Positions 45,050-56,181 of a stretch of DNA of 64,000 nucleotides are shown here, piece by piece. Numbering within the stretch: position 1 is the first letter of the stretch; each line of letters begins with the position of its first letter. The stretch spans positions 1,240,001 to 1,304,000 of the forward strand of contig NZ_JBAMDA010000001.1 in assembly GCF_036964665.1 (NCBI RefSeq). The letters run 5' to 3'. Origin of the DNA: Nitrobacter sp. NHB1. Lineage in GTDB: Bacteria > Pseudomonadota > Alphaproteobacteria > Rhizobiales > Xanthobacteraceae. The position numbers were made by a program, and so were the translations under genes. Under the pieces are notes generated by a model. That model searched no databases, had not been told where the DNA came from, and worked only from the letters and a program-made list of their open reading frames with translations.

Positions 45050-45745
45050 TCAAGCCGCGTCGCGGCGCGGACGGTTGTCGTCACCAGCCAGGCGCTTGTC
45101 CTGGGCCATCGGATCGTGCTCGAGGATTTCGCCCTTGAAGATCCAGACCTTGACACCGCAGGTACCGAACGTCGTGAACGCGGTGGCAACGCCGTAATCG
45201 ACGTCGGCGCGCAGCGTGTGCAGCGGTACGCGGCCTTCGCGATACCACTCCATGCGGGCGATCTCGGCGCCGCCGAGACGGCCTGAGCAGTTGATGCGAA
45301 TGCCCTCGGCGCCGAGACGCATCGCCGACTGCACGGCGCGTTTCATCGCGCGGCGGAACGCGACGCGGCGCTCAAGCTGCTGTGCGATCGATTCGGCGAC
45401 CAGCGTGGCATCAAGCTCCGGCTTGCGAATCTCGACGATGTTGATGACGACGTCGGACGAGGTGATGTCGGCAACCCTCTTGCGAAGCTTGTCGATATCG
45501 GCGCCCTTCTTGCCGATCACGACGCCGGGGCGCGCCGAATGGATCGTCACGCGGCACTTCTTATGCGGACGCTCGATCACGATGCGCGCGACGGCCGCCT
45601 GCTTGAGCTCCTTGTGCAGGAGTTCGCGGATCTTGACGTCCTCGTGCAGCAGCTTGCCGTACTCGTTCTTGCCGGCATACCAACGGGAGTCCCAGGTCCG
45701 GTTGATGCCCAGACGCAGCCCGATTGGATTGATCTTTTGACCCAT
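45050..45745 (-). CDS. rpsC: 30S ribosomal protein S3
   Basis: A 231-residue uS3 at the mRNA entry site. [36 protein letters not shown] and the KH domain [17 protein letters not shown], then [31 protein letters not shown], identify it. The C-terminal end [22 protein letters not shown] is variable. Confidence 0.98.
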   Translation of the reverse strand: MGQKINPIGLRLGINRTWDSRWYAGKNEYGKLLHEDVKIRELLHKELKQAAVARIVIERPHKKCRVTIHSARPGVVIGKKGADIDKLRKRVADITSSDVVINIVEIRKPELDATLVAESIAQQLERRVAFRRAMKRAVQSAMRLGAEGIRINCSGRLGGAEIARMEWYREGRVPLHTLRADVDYGVATAFTTFGTCGVKVWIFKGEILEHDPMAQDKRLAGDDNRPRRDAA

Positions 45746-45764
45746 CGTTTTCTCCTGCGCCTGT

Positions 45765-46151
45765 TTAAGCGCTCGCCTCGGCCTCGACCTGACGCACCAC
45801 GATCGTCAGTTGCGAGAACGGTTTATAGATACGGCCCGAGCGGCCACGGCCGCGCGGTGCGAAACGCTTCATCACCATGCCGTTGCCGACAAATGCCTCG
45901 GACACAACCAGTTCGTCGACGTCGAGGTCGTGGTTATTCTCGGCGTTGGCGATCGCCGATTCCAGGCACTTCTTCACGTCGCCCGCGATCCGCTTGCGCG
46001 AAAACTGCAGGTCGGCGAGTGCCGCCGACGCCTTGCGGCCGCGGATCAGTTGCGCGACCAGGTTGAGCTTCTGCGGGCTCACCCGAAGCATCCGGGCGAT
46101 CGCCTTGGCCTCGTTTTCCGGGAGGCTCCGTTCGCGCTTTGGTTTGCTCAT
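45765..46151 (-). CDS. rplV: 50S ribosomal protein L22
   Basis: A 128-residue uL22 whose beta hairpin lines the exit tunnel. [39 protein letters not shown] and [23 protein letters not shown] are typical. Between rpsS and rpsC. Confidence 0.98.
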   Translation of the reverse strand: MSKPKRERSLPENEAKAIARMLRVSPQKLNLVAQLIRGRKASAALADLQFSRKRIAGDVKKCLESAIANAENNHDLDVDELVVSEAFVGNGMVMKRFAPRGRGRSGRIYKPFSQLTIVVRQVEAEASA

Positions 46152-46161
46152 AACTTAAACC

Positions 46162-46440
46162 TCAAGCCCTCTTGGCTTTCTTGTCGCCCGAATGGCCATG
46201 GAAGGTCCGGGTCGGCGAAAACTCGCCGAACTTGTGACCGACCATCTCCTCGTTGACAGACACCGGCACGTGCTTATGGCCGTTGTAGACGCCGAACACC
46301 AAGCCGACAAACTGCGGCAGAATGGTTGAGCGGCGGCTCCATATCTTGATGACGTCATGACGGCCGCTTGCCCGCGCGGCATCTGCTTTCTTGAGCAGCG
46401 AGCCTTCGACGAACGGGCCTTTCCAGACTGAACGAACCAT
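46162..46440 (-). CDS. rpsS: 30S ribosomal protein S19
   Basis: A 92-residue uS19 in the 30S head. [46 protein letters not shown] and [22 protein letters not shown] are conserved. 15 bases after rplB. Confidence 0.98.
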   Translation of the reverse strand: MVRSVWKGPFVEGSLLKKADAARASGRHDVIKIWSRRSTILPQFVGLVFGVYNGHKHVPVSVNEEMVGHKFGEFSPTRTFHGHSGDKKAKRA

Positions 46441-46455
46441 GTCCGGCTTTCCTTA

Positions 46456-47289
46456 CTACTTCTTCCGCTTGTGGCGGCTGATGAGAATGAACTTGTTGGT
46501 CGACTTGTTGGAACGGGTCTTCTTGCCCTTGGTCGGCTTGCCCCACGGTGTCACCGGGTGACGGCCGCCCGAGGTGCGGCCTTCGCCGCCGCCATGCGGA
46601 TGGTCGATCGGGTTCATGACCACGCCGCGGTTGTGCGGGCGGCGGCCCATCCAGCGGGTGCGGCCCGCCTTGCCGATCGAGGTATTCATGTGATCCGGAT
46701 TCGACACCGCGCCGATGGAGCCGCGGCAACGGCCGTGCACCAGGCGCTGCTCGCCCGAATTCAGGCGCAGGATGACGTAGTCCTGGTCGCGGCCGACGAT
46801 CTGGGCATAGGTGCCGGCGGACCGCGCGAGCTGACCGCCCTTGCCGATCTTCATCTCGACATTATGGACGATGGTGCCGACGGGCATATTGCCGAGCGGC
46901 ATGACATTGCCCGGCTTGACGTCGACATAGTTGCCGGCAACGACGGTGTCGCCGACGGCCAGACGCTGCGGCGCGAGAATATAGGCCTGCTCGCCGTCCT
47001 GATATTTGATCAGCGCGATGAACGCGGTGCGGTTCGGGTCGTATTCGAGCCGCTCGACGAGCGCCGGCACGTCCGCCTTGCCGCGCTTGAAATCGACGTT
47101 GCGGTAGGCCTGCTTATGGCCGCCGCCGCGAAACCGCACGGTGATGCGCCCGGTGTTGTTGCGGCCGCCCTTGCCTCGCTTGCCCTCGGTAAGCGCCTTG
47201 ACCGGCTTGCCCTTGTAGAGGGCCGAGCGATCGACCATCACCAGCTGGCGCTGGCCCGGCGTCGTGGGGTTGAATGTCTTAAGTGCCAT
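46456..47289 (-). CDS. rplB: 50S ribosomal protein L2
   Basis: A 277-residue uL2, essential for subunit joining and peptidyl transfer. [53 protein letters not shown] and the conserved His-containing [28 protein letters not shown] are present. Confidence 0.98.
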   Translation of the reverse strand: MALKTFNPTTPGQRQLVMVDRSALYKGKPVKALTEGKRGKGGRNNTGRITVRFRGGGHKQAYRNVDFKRGKADVPALVERLEYDPNRTAFIALIKYQDGEQAYILAPQRLAVGDTVVAGNYVDVKPGNVMPLGNMPVGTIVHNVEMKIGKGGQLARSAGTYAQIVGRDQDYVILRLNSGEQRLVHGRCRGSIGAVSNPDHMNTSIGKAGRTRWMGRRPHNRGVVMNPIDHPHGGGEGRTSGGRHPVTPWGKPTKGKKTRSNKSTNKFILISRHKRKK

Positions 47290-47317
47290 AATCTATCGCC
47301 TTAAAGCCGTTTCCGCC

Positions 47318-47614
47318 TCAGAGACCGGTGGTGACGTCGATGCGGTGGCCCTCTTCGAGGGTCACAACCGCGCGCTTGGCGTCCGACTGCGAACCGAAGC
47401 TGCCGCGGAACACCTTCGCCTTGCCCTTGCGCACCAGCGTGTTCACACTCTTGACCTTGACGTCGAACAGTTTCTCGACCGCTTCCTTAATCTGCGGCTT
47501 GGTCGCCTTGCGCGCGACCTTGAACACAACCTTGTTGTATTCGGAGGCCATCGTCGCCTTTTCGGTAATGACCGGAGCGACGATCACGTCGTAATGCTTC
47601 GCATCGATTGTCAT
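47318..47614 (-). CDS. rplW: 50S ribosomal protein L23
   Basis: A 98-residue uL23 at the tunnel exit, docking site for trigger factor and [47 protein letters not shown] is typical. Its ATG overlaps the rplD stop (ATGA). Confidence 0.98.
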   Translation of the reverse strand: MTIDAKHYDVIVAPVITEKATMASEYNKVVFKVARKATKPQIKEAVEKLFDVKVKSVNTLVRKGKAKVFRGSFGSQSDAKRAVVTLEEGHRIDVTTGL

Positions 47615-48231
47615 TTGAAGCGCGCCTCCAGCGCATCAACCGCCGCCTTGGTCAGCACCAGCTTCCGACGGCGCAGGATGTCGTAGACGTTGATGCCCTG
47701 GATCGGCAGCACGTCGATGTTCGGAATGTTGCGCGCGGCGGTCGCGAACCCGGCATGAACCGCGGCGCCGTCGACGATCAGCGCGCTGGTCAGGCCGAGG
47801 CCGGAAAAATGACCCATCAACGCCTTGGTCTTGGCCTCCTGCAGTTCAGCGCTGTCGATGACGATCAGACCGCCGTCCTTGGCCTTCGCCGACAGCGCAT
47901 GACGCAGCGCCAGCGCGCGCACCTTCTTCGGCAGATCGTGCGCATGACTGCGAACGACCGGGCCGAACGCGCGACCGCCACCACGGAACTGCGACACGCG
48001 GGCCGAGCCGTGACGGGCATTGCCGGTACCCTTCTGCTTGAACATCTTCTTGCCGGTGCGCCAGATTTCCGCGCGGCCCTTGGCCTTGTGGGTGCCGGCC
48101 TGACGCTTGGCAAGCTGCCAGTTGACGCAGCGCTGGATCAGATCCTTGCGCGGCTCAAGACCGAAAATCCCGTCCGAGAGCTGAACCGAACCCGCGGCCT
48201 TGCCTTCGAGGGTGGTGACGTTCAGTTCCAT
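47611..48231 (-). CDS. rplD: 50S ribosomal protein L4
   Basis: A 206-residue uL4, whose extended loop reaches the exit tunnel ([41 protein letters not shown]). In E. coli L4 represses the S10 operon. Start at [16 protein letters not shown] with AAGGAGGG upstream; the frame before it overlaps rplC. Confidence 0.97.
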   Translation of the reverse strand: MELNVTTLEGKAAGSVQLSDGIFGLEPRKDLIQRCVNWQLAKRQAGTHKAKGRAEIWRTGKKMFKQKGTGNARHGSARVSQFRGGGRAFGPVVRSHAHDLPKKVRALALRHALSAKAKDGGLIVIDSAELQEAKTKALMGHFSGLGLTSALIVDGAAVHAGFATAARNIPNIDVLPIQGINVYDILRRRKLVLTKAAVDALEARFK

Positions 48232-48232
48232 G

Positions 48233-48979
48233 TTATGCACCCTCCTTCTCGGCCGGGGCATCCGTCGTGACCTTGTCATCGCCCGCAGCCTGCGCGCCGC
48301 CGCCCGCAACCTTGAACTTGCCGGGTTTCGGCGCTTCCTTCGGCAACGGCTTCTTCACCGCGTCACGCACCGCGATCCAGCCGCCCTTGGAGCCGGGAAC
48401 GGCACCCTCGACCAGAATCAGGCCGCGCTCGACGTCGGTCTGCACGACGCGCAGGTTGAGCGTGGTGACGCGATCGACGCCCATGTGGCCGGGCATCTTC
48501 TTGTTCTTGAAAGTCTTGCCCGGATCCTGACGTCCGCCGGTTGAGCCGATCGAACGATGCGAGACCGAGACGCCGTGCGTGGCGCGCAGACCGCCGAAGT
48601 TCCAGCGCTTCATGCCGCCGGCGAACCCCTTACCGACCGAGGTGCCGGTAACATCGACGAACTGGCCGACCACGAAATGGTCCGCCTGAATTTCCGCGCC
48701 AACCGGAAGCAGCGAATCTTCGGAGACACGGAATTCCGCGACCTTGCGCTTCGGCTCGATCTTGGCGACCGCGAACTGTCCGCGCTCCGCCTTCGGCATG
48801 TAGACCGTCTTGCGCGCGCCCGAGCCGAGCTGCAAGGCGACGTAGCCGTTCTTCTCACTGGTCCGGTGCCCCAACACCTGACAATTGCTCAGCTTCAGCA
48901 CGGTCACAGGGATATGTTCGCCGGTTTCTGTGAAGACCCGCGTCATCCCGACCTTTTGTGCGATCACTCCGGAGCGCAT
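48233..48979 (-). CDS. rplC: 50S ribosomal protein L3
   Basis: A 248-residue uL3. [29 protein letters not shown], the glutamine loop [20 protein letters not shown] and an unusual Ala/Lys-rich C-terminal tail ([32 protein letters not shown]) are seen. The glutamine methylated by PrmB in other species is the one in GGRQDP. Confidence 0.98.
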   Translation of the reverse strand: MRSGVIAQKVGMTRVFTETGEHIPVTVLKLSNCQVLGHRTSEKNGYVALQLGSGARKTVYMPKAERGQFAVAKIEPKRKVAEFRVSEDSLLPVGAEIQADHFVVGQFVDVTGTSVGKGFAGGMKRWNFGGLRATHGVSVSHRSIGSTGGRQDPGKTFKNKKMPGHMGVDRVTTLNLRVVQTDVERGLILVEGAVPGSKGGWIAVRDAVKKPLPKEAPKPGKFKVAGGGAQAAGDDKVTTDAPAEKEGA

Positions 48980-49080
48980 CGTCGTGCTTCCTGTTCTTTC
49001 TGTCCGCTAACGTTCGGACTGTTCCCAAACTTCGTTTCGACTTCCGCGTGCCCCGATCCGAAAAACGGCGGGCTCTCGCG

Positions 49081-49389
49081 TCAGAGCTTGATCTCGACGT
49101 CGACACCCGCGGCCAGATCGAGCTTCATCAAGGCATCGACTGTCTGCGGAGTCGGATCGACGATATCGAGAAGGCGCTTATGCGTACGCATCTCGAACTG
49201 CTCACGGCTCTTCTTGTCGACGTGCGGCGAACGGTTGACCGTAAACTTCTCGATCCGCGTCGGCAGCGGAATCGGTCCGCGAACCTGCGCGCCGGTGCGT
49301 TTCGCGGTGTTCACGATCTCGCGGGTCGACGTATCGAGAATCCGATGGTCGAACGCCTTGAGACGGATGCGAATATTCTGGCCGTTCAT
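49081..49389 (-). CDS. rpsJ: 30S ribosomal protein S10
   Basis: A 102-residue uS10 (NusE), also a subunit of antitermination complexes. [45 protein letters not shown] is canonical. First gene of the S10 operon, separated from tuf by a repeat-bearing 105-base gap. Confidence 0.98.
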
Positions 49390-49410
49390 TGCCTTGATCT
49401 CTCTGTTCCG

Positions 49411-49485
49411 TCATGGCCGGGCTCGTCCCGGCCATCTCCGTCTTAAGAAGAAGTCGTGGATGCCCGGATCAAGTCCGGGCATGAC
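49411..49485. repeat. Family E palindromes between tuf and rpsJ
   Basis: TCATGGCCGGGCTCGTCCCGGCCAT and TGGATGCCCGGATCAAGTCCGGGCATGAC, each a perfect or near-perfect hairpin. They could act as a processing site or weak terminator between the str and S10 segments. Confidence 0.8.
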
Positions 49486-49494
49486 GAAAGCTGG

Positions 49495-50685
49495 TTACTC
49501 GATGATGCTCGCGACGACGCCTGCTCCGACGGTGCGTCCACCCTCGCGGATGGCGAAGCGCAGCTTCTCCTCCATTGCGATCGGCACGATCAGGTGCACT
49601 TCCATCGCAACGTTGTCGCCCGGCATCACCATCTCGGTGCCGGCCGGAAGATGCACCACGCCGGTCACGTCCGTGGTGCGGAAGTAGAACTGCGGACGGT
49701 AGTTGGTGAAAAACGGCGTGTGACGACCGCCCTCCTCCTTGGTCAGGATGTAGGCTTCCGCCTTGAACTTGGTGTGCGGCTTCACCGAACCCGGCTTGCA
49801 CAGAACCTGACCGCGCTCAACGTCCTCGCGCTTGGTGCCGCGCAGCAGCGCACCGATGTTGTCGCCGGCCTGACCCTGGTCCAGCAGCTTGCGGAACATC
49901 TCGACGCCCGTCACCGTCGTCTTCTGCGTGTCGCGGATGCCGACAATCTCGATTTCCTCGCCGACCTTGACGATGCCGCGCTCCACGCGCCCCGTCACCA
50001 CCGTTCCGCGGCCCGAGATCGAGAACACGTCCTCGACCGGCATCAGGAACGGCAGGTCGACCGGACGCTCTGGCTGCGGAATATAGGCGTCGACCGCCTT
50101 CATCAGTTCCAGCACCGCGTCATGGCCGAGCTTCGGGTCCGAGTTCTCCAGCGCCGCCAGCGCCGAACCCTTGATGATCGGAATGTCGTCGCCCGGGAAG
50201 TCGTACTTAGACAGAAGCTCGCGGACTTCCATCTCCACCAGTTCCAGCAGTTCCGGATCGTCGACCATGTCGCACTTGTTCAGGAACACCACGATCGCCG
50301 GAACGCCAACCTGGCGCGCCAGAAGAATGTGCTCGCGGGTCTGCGGCATCGGACCGTCCGCCGCCGACACCACCAAAATCGCGCCGTCCATCTGCGCCGC
50401 ACCAGTGATCATGTTCTTCACGTAGTCGGCGTGGCCCGGGCAATCGACGTGCGCATAATGCCGGTTCGGCGTCTCGTACTCGACATGCGACGTCGAAATC
50501 GTGATGCCGCGCGCCTTCTCTTCCGGCGCCTTGTCAATCTGGTCGTAGGCCGTGAACGTCGCTCCGCCCGCTTCCGCCAGAACCTTCGTGATCGCAGCCG
50601 TCAAAGACGTCTTGCCGTGGTCAACGTGACCAATCGTCCCGATGTTGCAATGCGGCTTGTTCCGTTCAAACTTCGCTTTGGCCAT
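49495..50685 (-). CDS. tuf: Elongation factor Tu
   Basis: A 396-residue GTPase that delivers aminoacyl-tRNA to the ribosome. G1 [36 protein letters not shown] and NKCDMV are intact; switch I contains RGITI. Located after fusA. Many proteobacteria carry a second tuf elsewhere; only one is in this window. Confidence 0.98.
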   Translation of the reverse strand: MAKAKFERNKPHCNIGTIGHVDHGKTSLTAAITKVLAEAGGATFTAYDQIDKAPEEKARGITISTSHVEYETPNRHYAHVDCPGHADYVKNMITGAAQMDGAILVVSAADGPMPQTREHILLARQVGVPAIVVFLNKCDMVDDPELLELVEMEVRELLSKYDFPGDDIPIIKGSALAALENSDPKLGHDAVLELMKAVDAYIPQPERPVDLPFLMPVEDVFSISGRGTVVTGRVERGIVKVGEEIEIVGIRDTQKTTVTGVEMFRKLLDQGQAGDNIGALLRGTKREDVERGQVLCKPGSVKPHTKFKAEAYILTKEEGGRHTPFFTNYRPQFYFRTTDVTGVVHLPAGTEMVMPGDNVAMEVHLIVPIAMEEKLRFAIREGGRTVGAGVVASIIE

Positions 50686-50724
50686 TTGACTCTCCGTTTA
50701 GTCGTTGACTGTCGCCAGCGACAA

Positions 50725-52797
50725 TCAGGCAAACTTCTTCTGGACTTCCGCCGACACATTCGCCGGGGCTTCCGCGTAATGATCGAATTGCATGGTGAAG
50801 GTCGCGCGCCCCTGACTCATCGAGCGCAGGTTGTTCACGTAACCGAACATGTTCATGAGCGGCACCATCGCGTTGATCACGTTGGCATTGCCGCGCATGT
50901 CCTGACCCTGGATCTGGCCGCGCCGCGAGTTGAGATCGCCGATGACCGATCCGGTATAGTCTTCCGGCGTCACCGCCTCGACCTTCATGATCGGTTCGAG
51001 CAGCACCGACTTGCCCTTCTGCAGAGCCTCGCGGAAGCAGGCGCGGGTCGCGATTTCGAACGCCAGCGCCGACGAGTCGACGTCATGGAACTTGCCGTCG
51101 ATGAGCTGCACCTTGACATCGACCACGGGGAAGCCCGCGACCACGCCGGAGCCAAGCACGCTCTCGATGCCCTTCTCAACGCCGGGAATGTATTCCTTGG
51201 GCACCGCGCCGCCGACGATCTTCGACTCGAACTCGTAGCCTTTGCCAGCCTCGTTCGGTTCGACGATCAGCGTGACCGCCGCGAACTGGCCGGTGCCACC
51301 GGTCTGCTTCTTGTGGGTGTAGCTGTGCTCGACACGCTTGGTGACACGCTCGCGGAACGCCACCTGCGGCGCGCCGATGTTAGCGTCGACCTTGTAGGTG
51401 CGCCTGAGGATATCGACCTTGATGTCGAGATGGAGCTCGCCCATGCCCTTGAGGATTGTCTGGCCGGATTCCTGATCGGTGGAAACGCGAAACGACGGAT
51501 CTTCCGCTGCGAGCTTCGCCAGCGCGATACCGAGCTTTTCCTGGTCGGCCTTGGACTTCGGCTCGATCGCGATCTCGATGACCGGATCGGGGAATTCCAT
51601 CTTTTCGAGGATCACCTGATGGGCCGGATCGCACAGCGTGTCGCCGGTGCGCGCTTCCTTCAGGCCGGCCAGCGCGACAATGTCACCGGCATAGGCCTCC
51701 TTGATATCCTCGCGGTTGTTCGCATGCATCAGCAACATCCGGCCGATGCGCTCCTTCTTCTCGCGCGTCGAATTGACGACGCCGGTGCCGCTCTGAAGAA
51801 TACCGGAATAGATACGACAGAACGTGATGGTGCCAACGAACGGGTCGTCCATGATCTTGAACGCCAGCAGCGACATCGGCTCCTTGTCGTCGGCGTGACG
51901 GAGGATTTCGTTGCCCTTGTCATCCACGCCCTTGATGGCCGGAACGTCAAGCGGCGACGGCAGATAGGCCACCACGGCGTCGAGCAGCGGCTGCACACCC
52001 TTGTTTTTGAACGCGGTACCGCACAGCACCGGATAGAAAGCCCCGGACAGCACCGCCTTGCGGATCAGCCTCTTCAGCGTGGCTTCGTCGGGCTCGGTAC
52101 CCTCAAGATAGGCCGCCATCGCATCGTCGTCGAGCTCGACGGCAGCTTCCACGAGCTTCTCGCGGTATTCCCTGGCTTTATCGGCGAGGTCGGCCGGAAT
52201 CTCGGCGATGTCGTACATCGCGCCCGCCGCTTCGCTGCTCCAGACCAACGCCTTCATGCGGACGAGGTCGACCATGCCCTTGAAGTTGTTCTCCGAGCCG
52301 ATCGGGAGCTGCAGCGCCACCGGGCGCGCGCCGAGACGATCAACGATATCGGAGAGACACTTGTAGAAGTCGGCGCCGGTCTTATCCATCTTGTTGCAGA
52401 AGACGATGCGCGGCACCTTGTACTTGTCGCCCTGGCGCCAGACCGTTTCGGTCTGCGGCTCAACGCCCTGGTTGGAGTCGAGCACGCACACGGCGCCGTC
52501 GAGCACGCGCAGGCTACGCTCCACCTCGATGGTGAAGTCGACGTGGCCGGGGGTGTCGATGATGTTCAGACGCTTGCCATCCCAGAACGCGGTAGTCGCG
52601 GCAGAGGTAATGGTGATGCCGCGCTCCTGCTCCTGCGCCATCCAGTCCATCGTCGCAGCGCCCTCGTGGGTCTCGCCGATCTTATGGTTCTTGCCGGTGT
52701 AATAAAGGATACGCTCGGTCGTGGTGGTCTTGCCGGCGTCGATATGCGCCATGATACCGAAGTTACGGTAATCCTCGATGGCATGTTGGCGGGGCAT
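50725..52797 (-). CDS. fusA: Elongation factor G
   Basis: A 690-residue translocase GTPase. [24 protein letters not shown] gives G1, [23 protein letters not shown] gives G3 and [10 protein letters not shown] gives G4; domains II-V follow without breaks. Target of fusidic acid in other bacteria. Between rpsG and tuf. Confidence 0.98.
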   Translation of the reverse strand: MPRQHAIEDYRNFGIMAHIDAGKTTTTERILYYTGKNHKIGETHEGAATMDWMAQEQERGITITSAATTAFWDGKRLNIIDTPGHVDFTIEVERSLRVLDGAVCVLDSNQGVEPQTETVWRQGDKYKVPRIVFCNKMDKTGADFYKCLSDIVDRLGARPVALQLPIGSENNFKGMVDLVRMKALVWSSEAAGAMYDIAEIPADLADKAREYREKLVEAAVELDDDAMAAYLEGTEPDEATLKRLIRKAVLSGAFYPVLCGTAFKNKGVQPLLDAVVAYLPSPLDVPAIKGVDDKGNEILRHADDKEPMSLLAFKIMDDPFVGTITFCRIYSGILQSGTGVVNSTREKKERIGRMLLMHANNREDIKEAYAGDIVALAGLKEARTGDTLCDPAHQVILEKMEFPDPVIEIAIEPKSKADQEKLGIALAKLAAEDPSFRVSTDQESGQTILKGMGELHLDIKVDILRRTYKVDANIGAPQVAFRERVTKRVEHSYTHKKQTGGTGQFAAVTLIVEPNEAGKGYEFESKIVGGAVPKEYIPGVEKGIESVLGSGVVAGFPVVDVKVQLIDGKFHDVDSSALAFEIATRACFREALQKGKSVLLEPIMKVEAVTPEDYTGSVIGDLNSRRGQIQGQDMRGNANVINAMVPLMNMFGYVNNLRSMSQGRATFTMQFDHYAEAPANVSAEVQKKFA

Positions 52798-52829
52798 GGA
52801 GCTGTCCTTAAATTCCTGTTGTGTCGCCG

Positions 52830-53315
<486 letters not shown>

Positions 53316-53687
53316 TTATTTCGGACGCTTGGCGCCGTACTTCGAACGGCGCTGCTTGCGGTTCTTGACGCCCTGGGTGTCGAGGACGCCGCGGAGGATG
53401 TGGTAGCGCACACCGGGCAAGTCCTTGACGCGGCCGCCGCGGATCATGACCACGGAATGTTCCTGAAGGTTATGCCCCTCACCCGGAATGTAACCAATGA
53501 CCTCGAAGCCATTGGTGAGGCGTACCTTGGCGACCTTACGCAGCGCCGAATTCGGCTTCTTCGGAGTCGTGGTGTAAACACGCGTGCACACACCGCGCTT
53601 TTGCGGCGACTGCTGCAACGCAGGCACCTTCTTGCGCGACTTCTGTATGACGCGCGGACTTGCGATCAGTTGGTTGATCGTCGGCAT
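53316..53687 (-). CDS. rpsL: 30S ribosomal protein S12
   Basis: A 123-residue uS12 at the decoding centre. [25 protein letters not shown] and [19 protein letters not shown] are present. The lysine in PKKPNS, mutated in streptomycin resistance, is wild type. First gene of the str operon, with a long leader. Confidence 0.98.
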   Translation of the reverse strand: MPTINQLIASPRVIQKSRKKVPALQQSPQKRGVCTRVYTTTPKKPNSALRKVAKVRLTNGFEVIGYIPGEGHNLQEHSVVMIRGGRVKDLPGVRYHILRGVLDTQGVKNRKQRRSKYGAKRPK

Positions 53688-55027
53688 CGTTCGCCTTCAC
53701 CCTTAAATTTACGCGAAACCCCGATCGGTTTCGCAACTTCGTTCGAGGCCACCGCCCATCCGCTCGCGATGCATGAAGCGATCCACGCAAAACGAAATCG
53801 CGCCAACCGCTCATTGCTGAGCGGGAAGCGCTTCGACGCCACAGAGGACCGCGATCAACGCCAACCGATAACGAACCGGCCGACTTCCACCGAGGTCATG
53901 CACCCGAAATCGATCGCAAGAGTCTCGCTCAAGAGAACGACTATCGTCCTGGCACTGCCTAGCTATTATCAGCAGCGTCTGAGCAGCATTCGTCGAGGTT
54001 GGTGCCCGTCTCTATCAATTAAAACAGATAGAAAGGGTGTTCCGTTCCAACGTTGGCTTAGCTCACCGCCTGCCGTTAAGTGGGCGGGTTTTATCCACCG
54101 CGAGTCGTCAAGTCAAGGCTAAACCGCCGTAGCGGAAGCACTTCTGGCCGTCGATACCCGGCATCCACGAGAATTCTGGTCCGCCGGGAATCGCTGGCGC
54201 ACCGGGTTCGCCGGCCGCCGGATACCCCTCGAAACAATGGTCTTTCTGCGATATCGGCCACGCTCACCCGCTGCGTCCATCCCGCCGGCGACGGTGGCGA
54301 CCGCAAGGTCAAGCGACCGTCCGCACCGCCGAATCCCGGGTTCTTAATATATGCCCCGACCGCCTCCGCCGCCGTGGTGCCGAATCGGATATCCGCGACC
54401 GCCTGGCGAAGGCTCCTGCCGATGCTGAAGGGTATGGGAAGGTCTGAACCGGACGGCGGAGGGTTTCGCGTCTGGACGGAAACATCGCGATCATCCGCCA
54501 TCTCGGGAGGCGGCGATGGATGCGCGGGTCACTGGCGGGGCGAAAGCGACACCCATCCTCGAACAGCTATGCCCTGCGCATGGCGTCGGATCAAAGAGTG
54601 ATTCTGGGTAATCGAGAGTCGCCGTGCGCCGCAATAGCTGCTCGCGCCTCAGGCCTGCCGCCCGCCAATCGCGAATTCCGCGTCGTGGTGAGATGGCGCA
54701 ACATCACGCCCCGCCAGTCGCCGCGCAGCGCTGCTATGGGATTGAGTTGCTATTGGATTGAATCGGCTCGTCCGTGACGACCAAGCAGCGTTATAGAGGG
54801 TGGACAAGCCCGGCTGCGGATCCAAGCGACCCGATTCACATCGCTTGGCATGGTCAACGCATTTCGGAAGGCGCAGGCTGTAACATGTGAAGACGAGAAG
54901 ATTAAGCAGATCGCTTGAAGCGACAGCCACCTGCGGCGGGGGCTAATTAAAGAGCCTCCGCGGCAGAAAGCGATGACGATATCTGAACCGCTAGGGCGGC
55001 TCGCACCGTCTACTTCTTTAATTCAGC
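53688..55027. other. 1.3-kb gene-poor region upstream of rpsL
   Basis: No confident gene. The region must contain the rpsL promoter. The longest candidate is a minus-strand frame of 136 codons (54091-54501; contains SIGRSLRQAVADIRFGTTAAEA) without a ribosome site or recognised family; overlapping plus-strand frames are equally weak. Composition is mixed and less GC-rich between 53930 and 54120. It may be an eroded gene or an old insertion between rpoC and the str operon. Confidence 0.45.
54088..54116 (-). promoter_or_regulatory. Candidate str operon promoter
   Basis: Minus strand TTGACT (54111-54116), 17-base spacer, TAAAAC (54088-54093), about 400 bases before the rpsL start. This is the best pair seen in the gap, but the leader would be unusually long. 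Confidence 0.35.
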
Positions 55028-55264
55028 CTAATGGCCGTGACCGTGGCTGTTCGCCGCTTCACGATGAGCCAACTCGCTCAACAGATCTTGCGCAATCAAG
55101 TCCTGTCCCATTTGGTCGAAGCGGGATCTGCCAAAATGACCGAAGCGGGCACTCTTCGCGCCCAGCGTTCCCGAGCCGGCATGGATCACCTTGCCGTCCG
55201 TTATGTATGAACCTTCGACCTGTATTCCCAGCGATTCGTCATAGAAAGAGACATGTCTCGGCAT
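55028..55264 (-). CDS. Small hypothetical protein with His-rich C-terminus
   Basis: A 78-residue ORF starting MPRHVSFYDESLGIQVEGSYITDGKVIHAGSGTLGAKSA and ending HREAANSHGHGH. A strong GGAGGAG lies 9 bases before the ATG at 55264, which decides against the earlier ATG. The alternating His/Gly tail might bind metal. No family is recognised. It sits between the gap and the divergent-looking regulator gene on the same strand. Confidence 0.65.
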   Translation of the reverse strand: MPRHVSFYDESLGIQVEGSYITDGKVIHAGSGTLGAKSARFGHFGRSRFDQMGQDLIAQDLLSELAHREAANSHGHGH

Positions 55265-55349
55265 TGGTGTGCACTCCTCCATTATCGGATTTCTTTATGT
55301 ACCGATGGAGACAGCGACGGGATAGCCAACTAGTTTACATAGCTGATAA

Positions 55350-56060
55350 TTATTTTGTGAAAGAGCCGGGCAGCAGCCTGTCGTATTCACGCCGAACCGC
55401 GCGATAGCACTCGCAGGATGTGCGCTCCAATAGCCTTCGGTCCAATATCGTGATGATGCCGCGGTTGTATGTGAGAGCCTGCTGTTGCTGAAATTTTTTT
55501 AGCTCTGCGTTAACCGCCACGCGGCTGACAACCAACAACTCGGCCAGGAACTGCTGCGTTAATCGAAGCTCGTCACCTTCGACACGATCGTGAGACTTCA
55601 ACAGCCATCGCGCACAGCGCTGAAGGAGCGTATGGCTGGCGTTGCATGCAACGGACTGCATCACTTGCCCGAGAAACGCACGTGAGTAGGCGTTGAGCTT
55701 GCGCCGGAATACCGGCAGACGTGCCTGCAGCTCCTGAAACTCGCGAAAGGAAATGCGGATGGCGTCACCGGACACATGGACGACAGCTCGGTGCATCGAT
55801 TGGTCATCGCCCATGATAGCACCGACGTTAACCACCCCCTCCCGTCCGGTGGTCGAGGTTTCGGCCGTCTTGTCGGCCTTCAGCGGGGCGACGTTGGCGA
55901 TAATCGCCGTTTCCGGAAAGTACACGTAATCGAATGGGCCGCGTGGTTCGTACAGCACGCGTCCAAGTGACAGTTTGACCGACTCGCACAGGCTCTGAAT
56001 CTCGAGCCATTCCGAGTCCGGTATGCTCGCCAACAGGCCGTTCTTTAGTCTGTTCACCAT
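55350..56060 (-). CDS. Crp/Fnr-family transcriptional regulator
   Basis: A 236-residue regulator: an N-terminal cyclic-nucleotide-binding fold (LGRVLYEPRGPFDYVYFPETAIIANVAPLKADKTAETSTTGREGVVNVGA) and a C-terminal winged helix (DELRLTQQFLAELLVVSRVAVNAELKKFQQQQALTYNRGIITILDRRLLE). It lacks the Fnr cysteine cluster and its recognition helix departs from the Crp consensus, placing it in the divergent group common in Bradyrhizobium. The next gene on this strand upstream is the GNAT-like gene, 121 bases away. Confidence 0.9.
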   Translation of the reverse strand: MVNRLKNGLLASIPDSEWLEIQSLCESVKLSLGRVLYEPRGPFDYVYFPETAIIANVAPLKADKTAETSTTGREGVVNVGAIMGDDQSMHRAVVHVSGDAIRISFREFQELQARLPVFRRKLNAYSRAFLGQVMQSVACNASHTLLQRCARWLLKSHDRVEGDELRLTQQFLAELLVVSRVAVNAELKKFQQQQALTYNRGIITILDRRLLERTSCECYRAVRREYDRLLPGSFTK

Positions 56061-56181
56061 TGTCTTACGATCACCGGTTCTTGCCGCGGTTCAAACCGGC
56101 GGACACAATCTGGGTATTTGGGAGGCGAAGGCAAGCCGCGCCGGATTGACGGCACCCGGCAAGCCACATCTGCCCGCCCGG

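Noticed and set aside
54091-54501. 136-codon minus-strand frame in the gap before rpsL
   Set aside because: No ribosome site, no recognised family, and competing frames on both strands; kept only as a note in the region entry.
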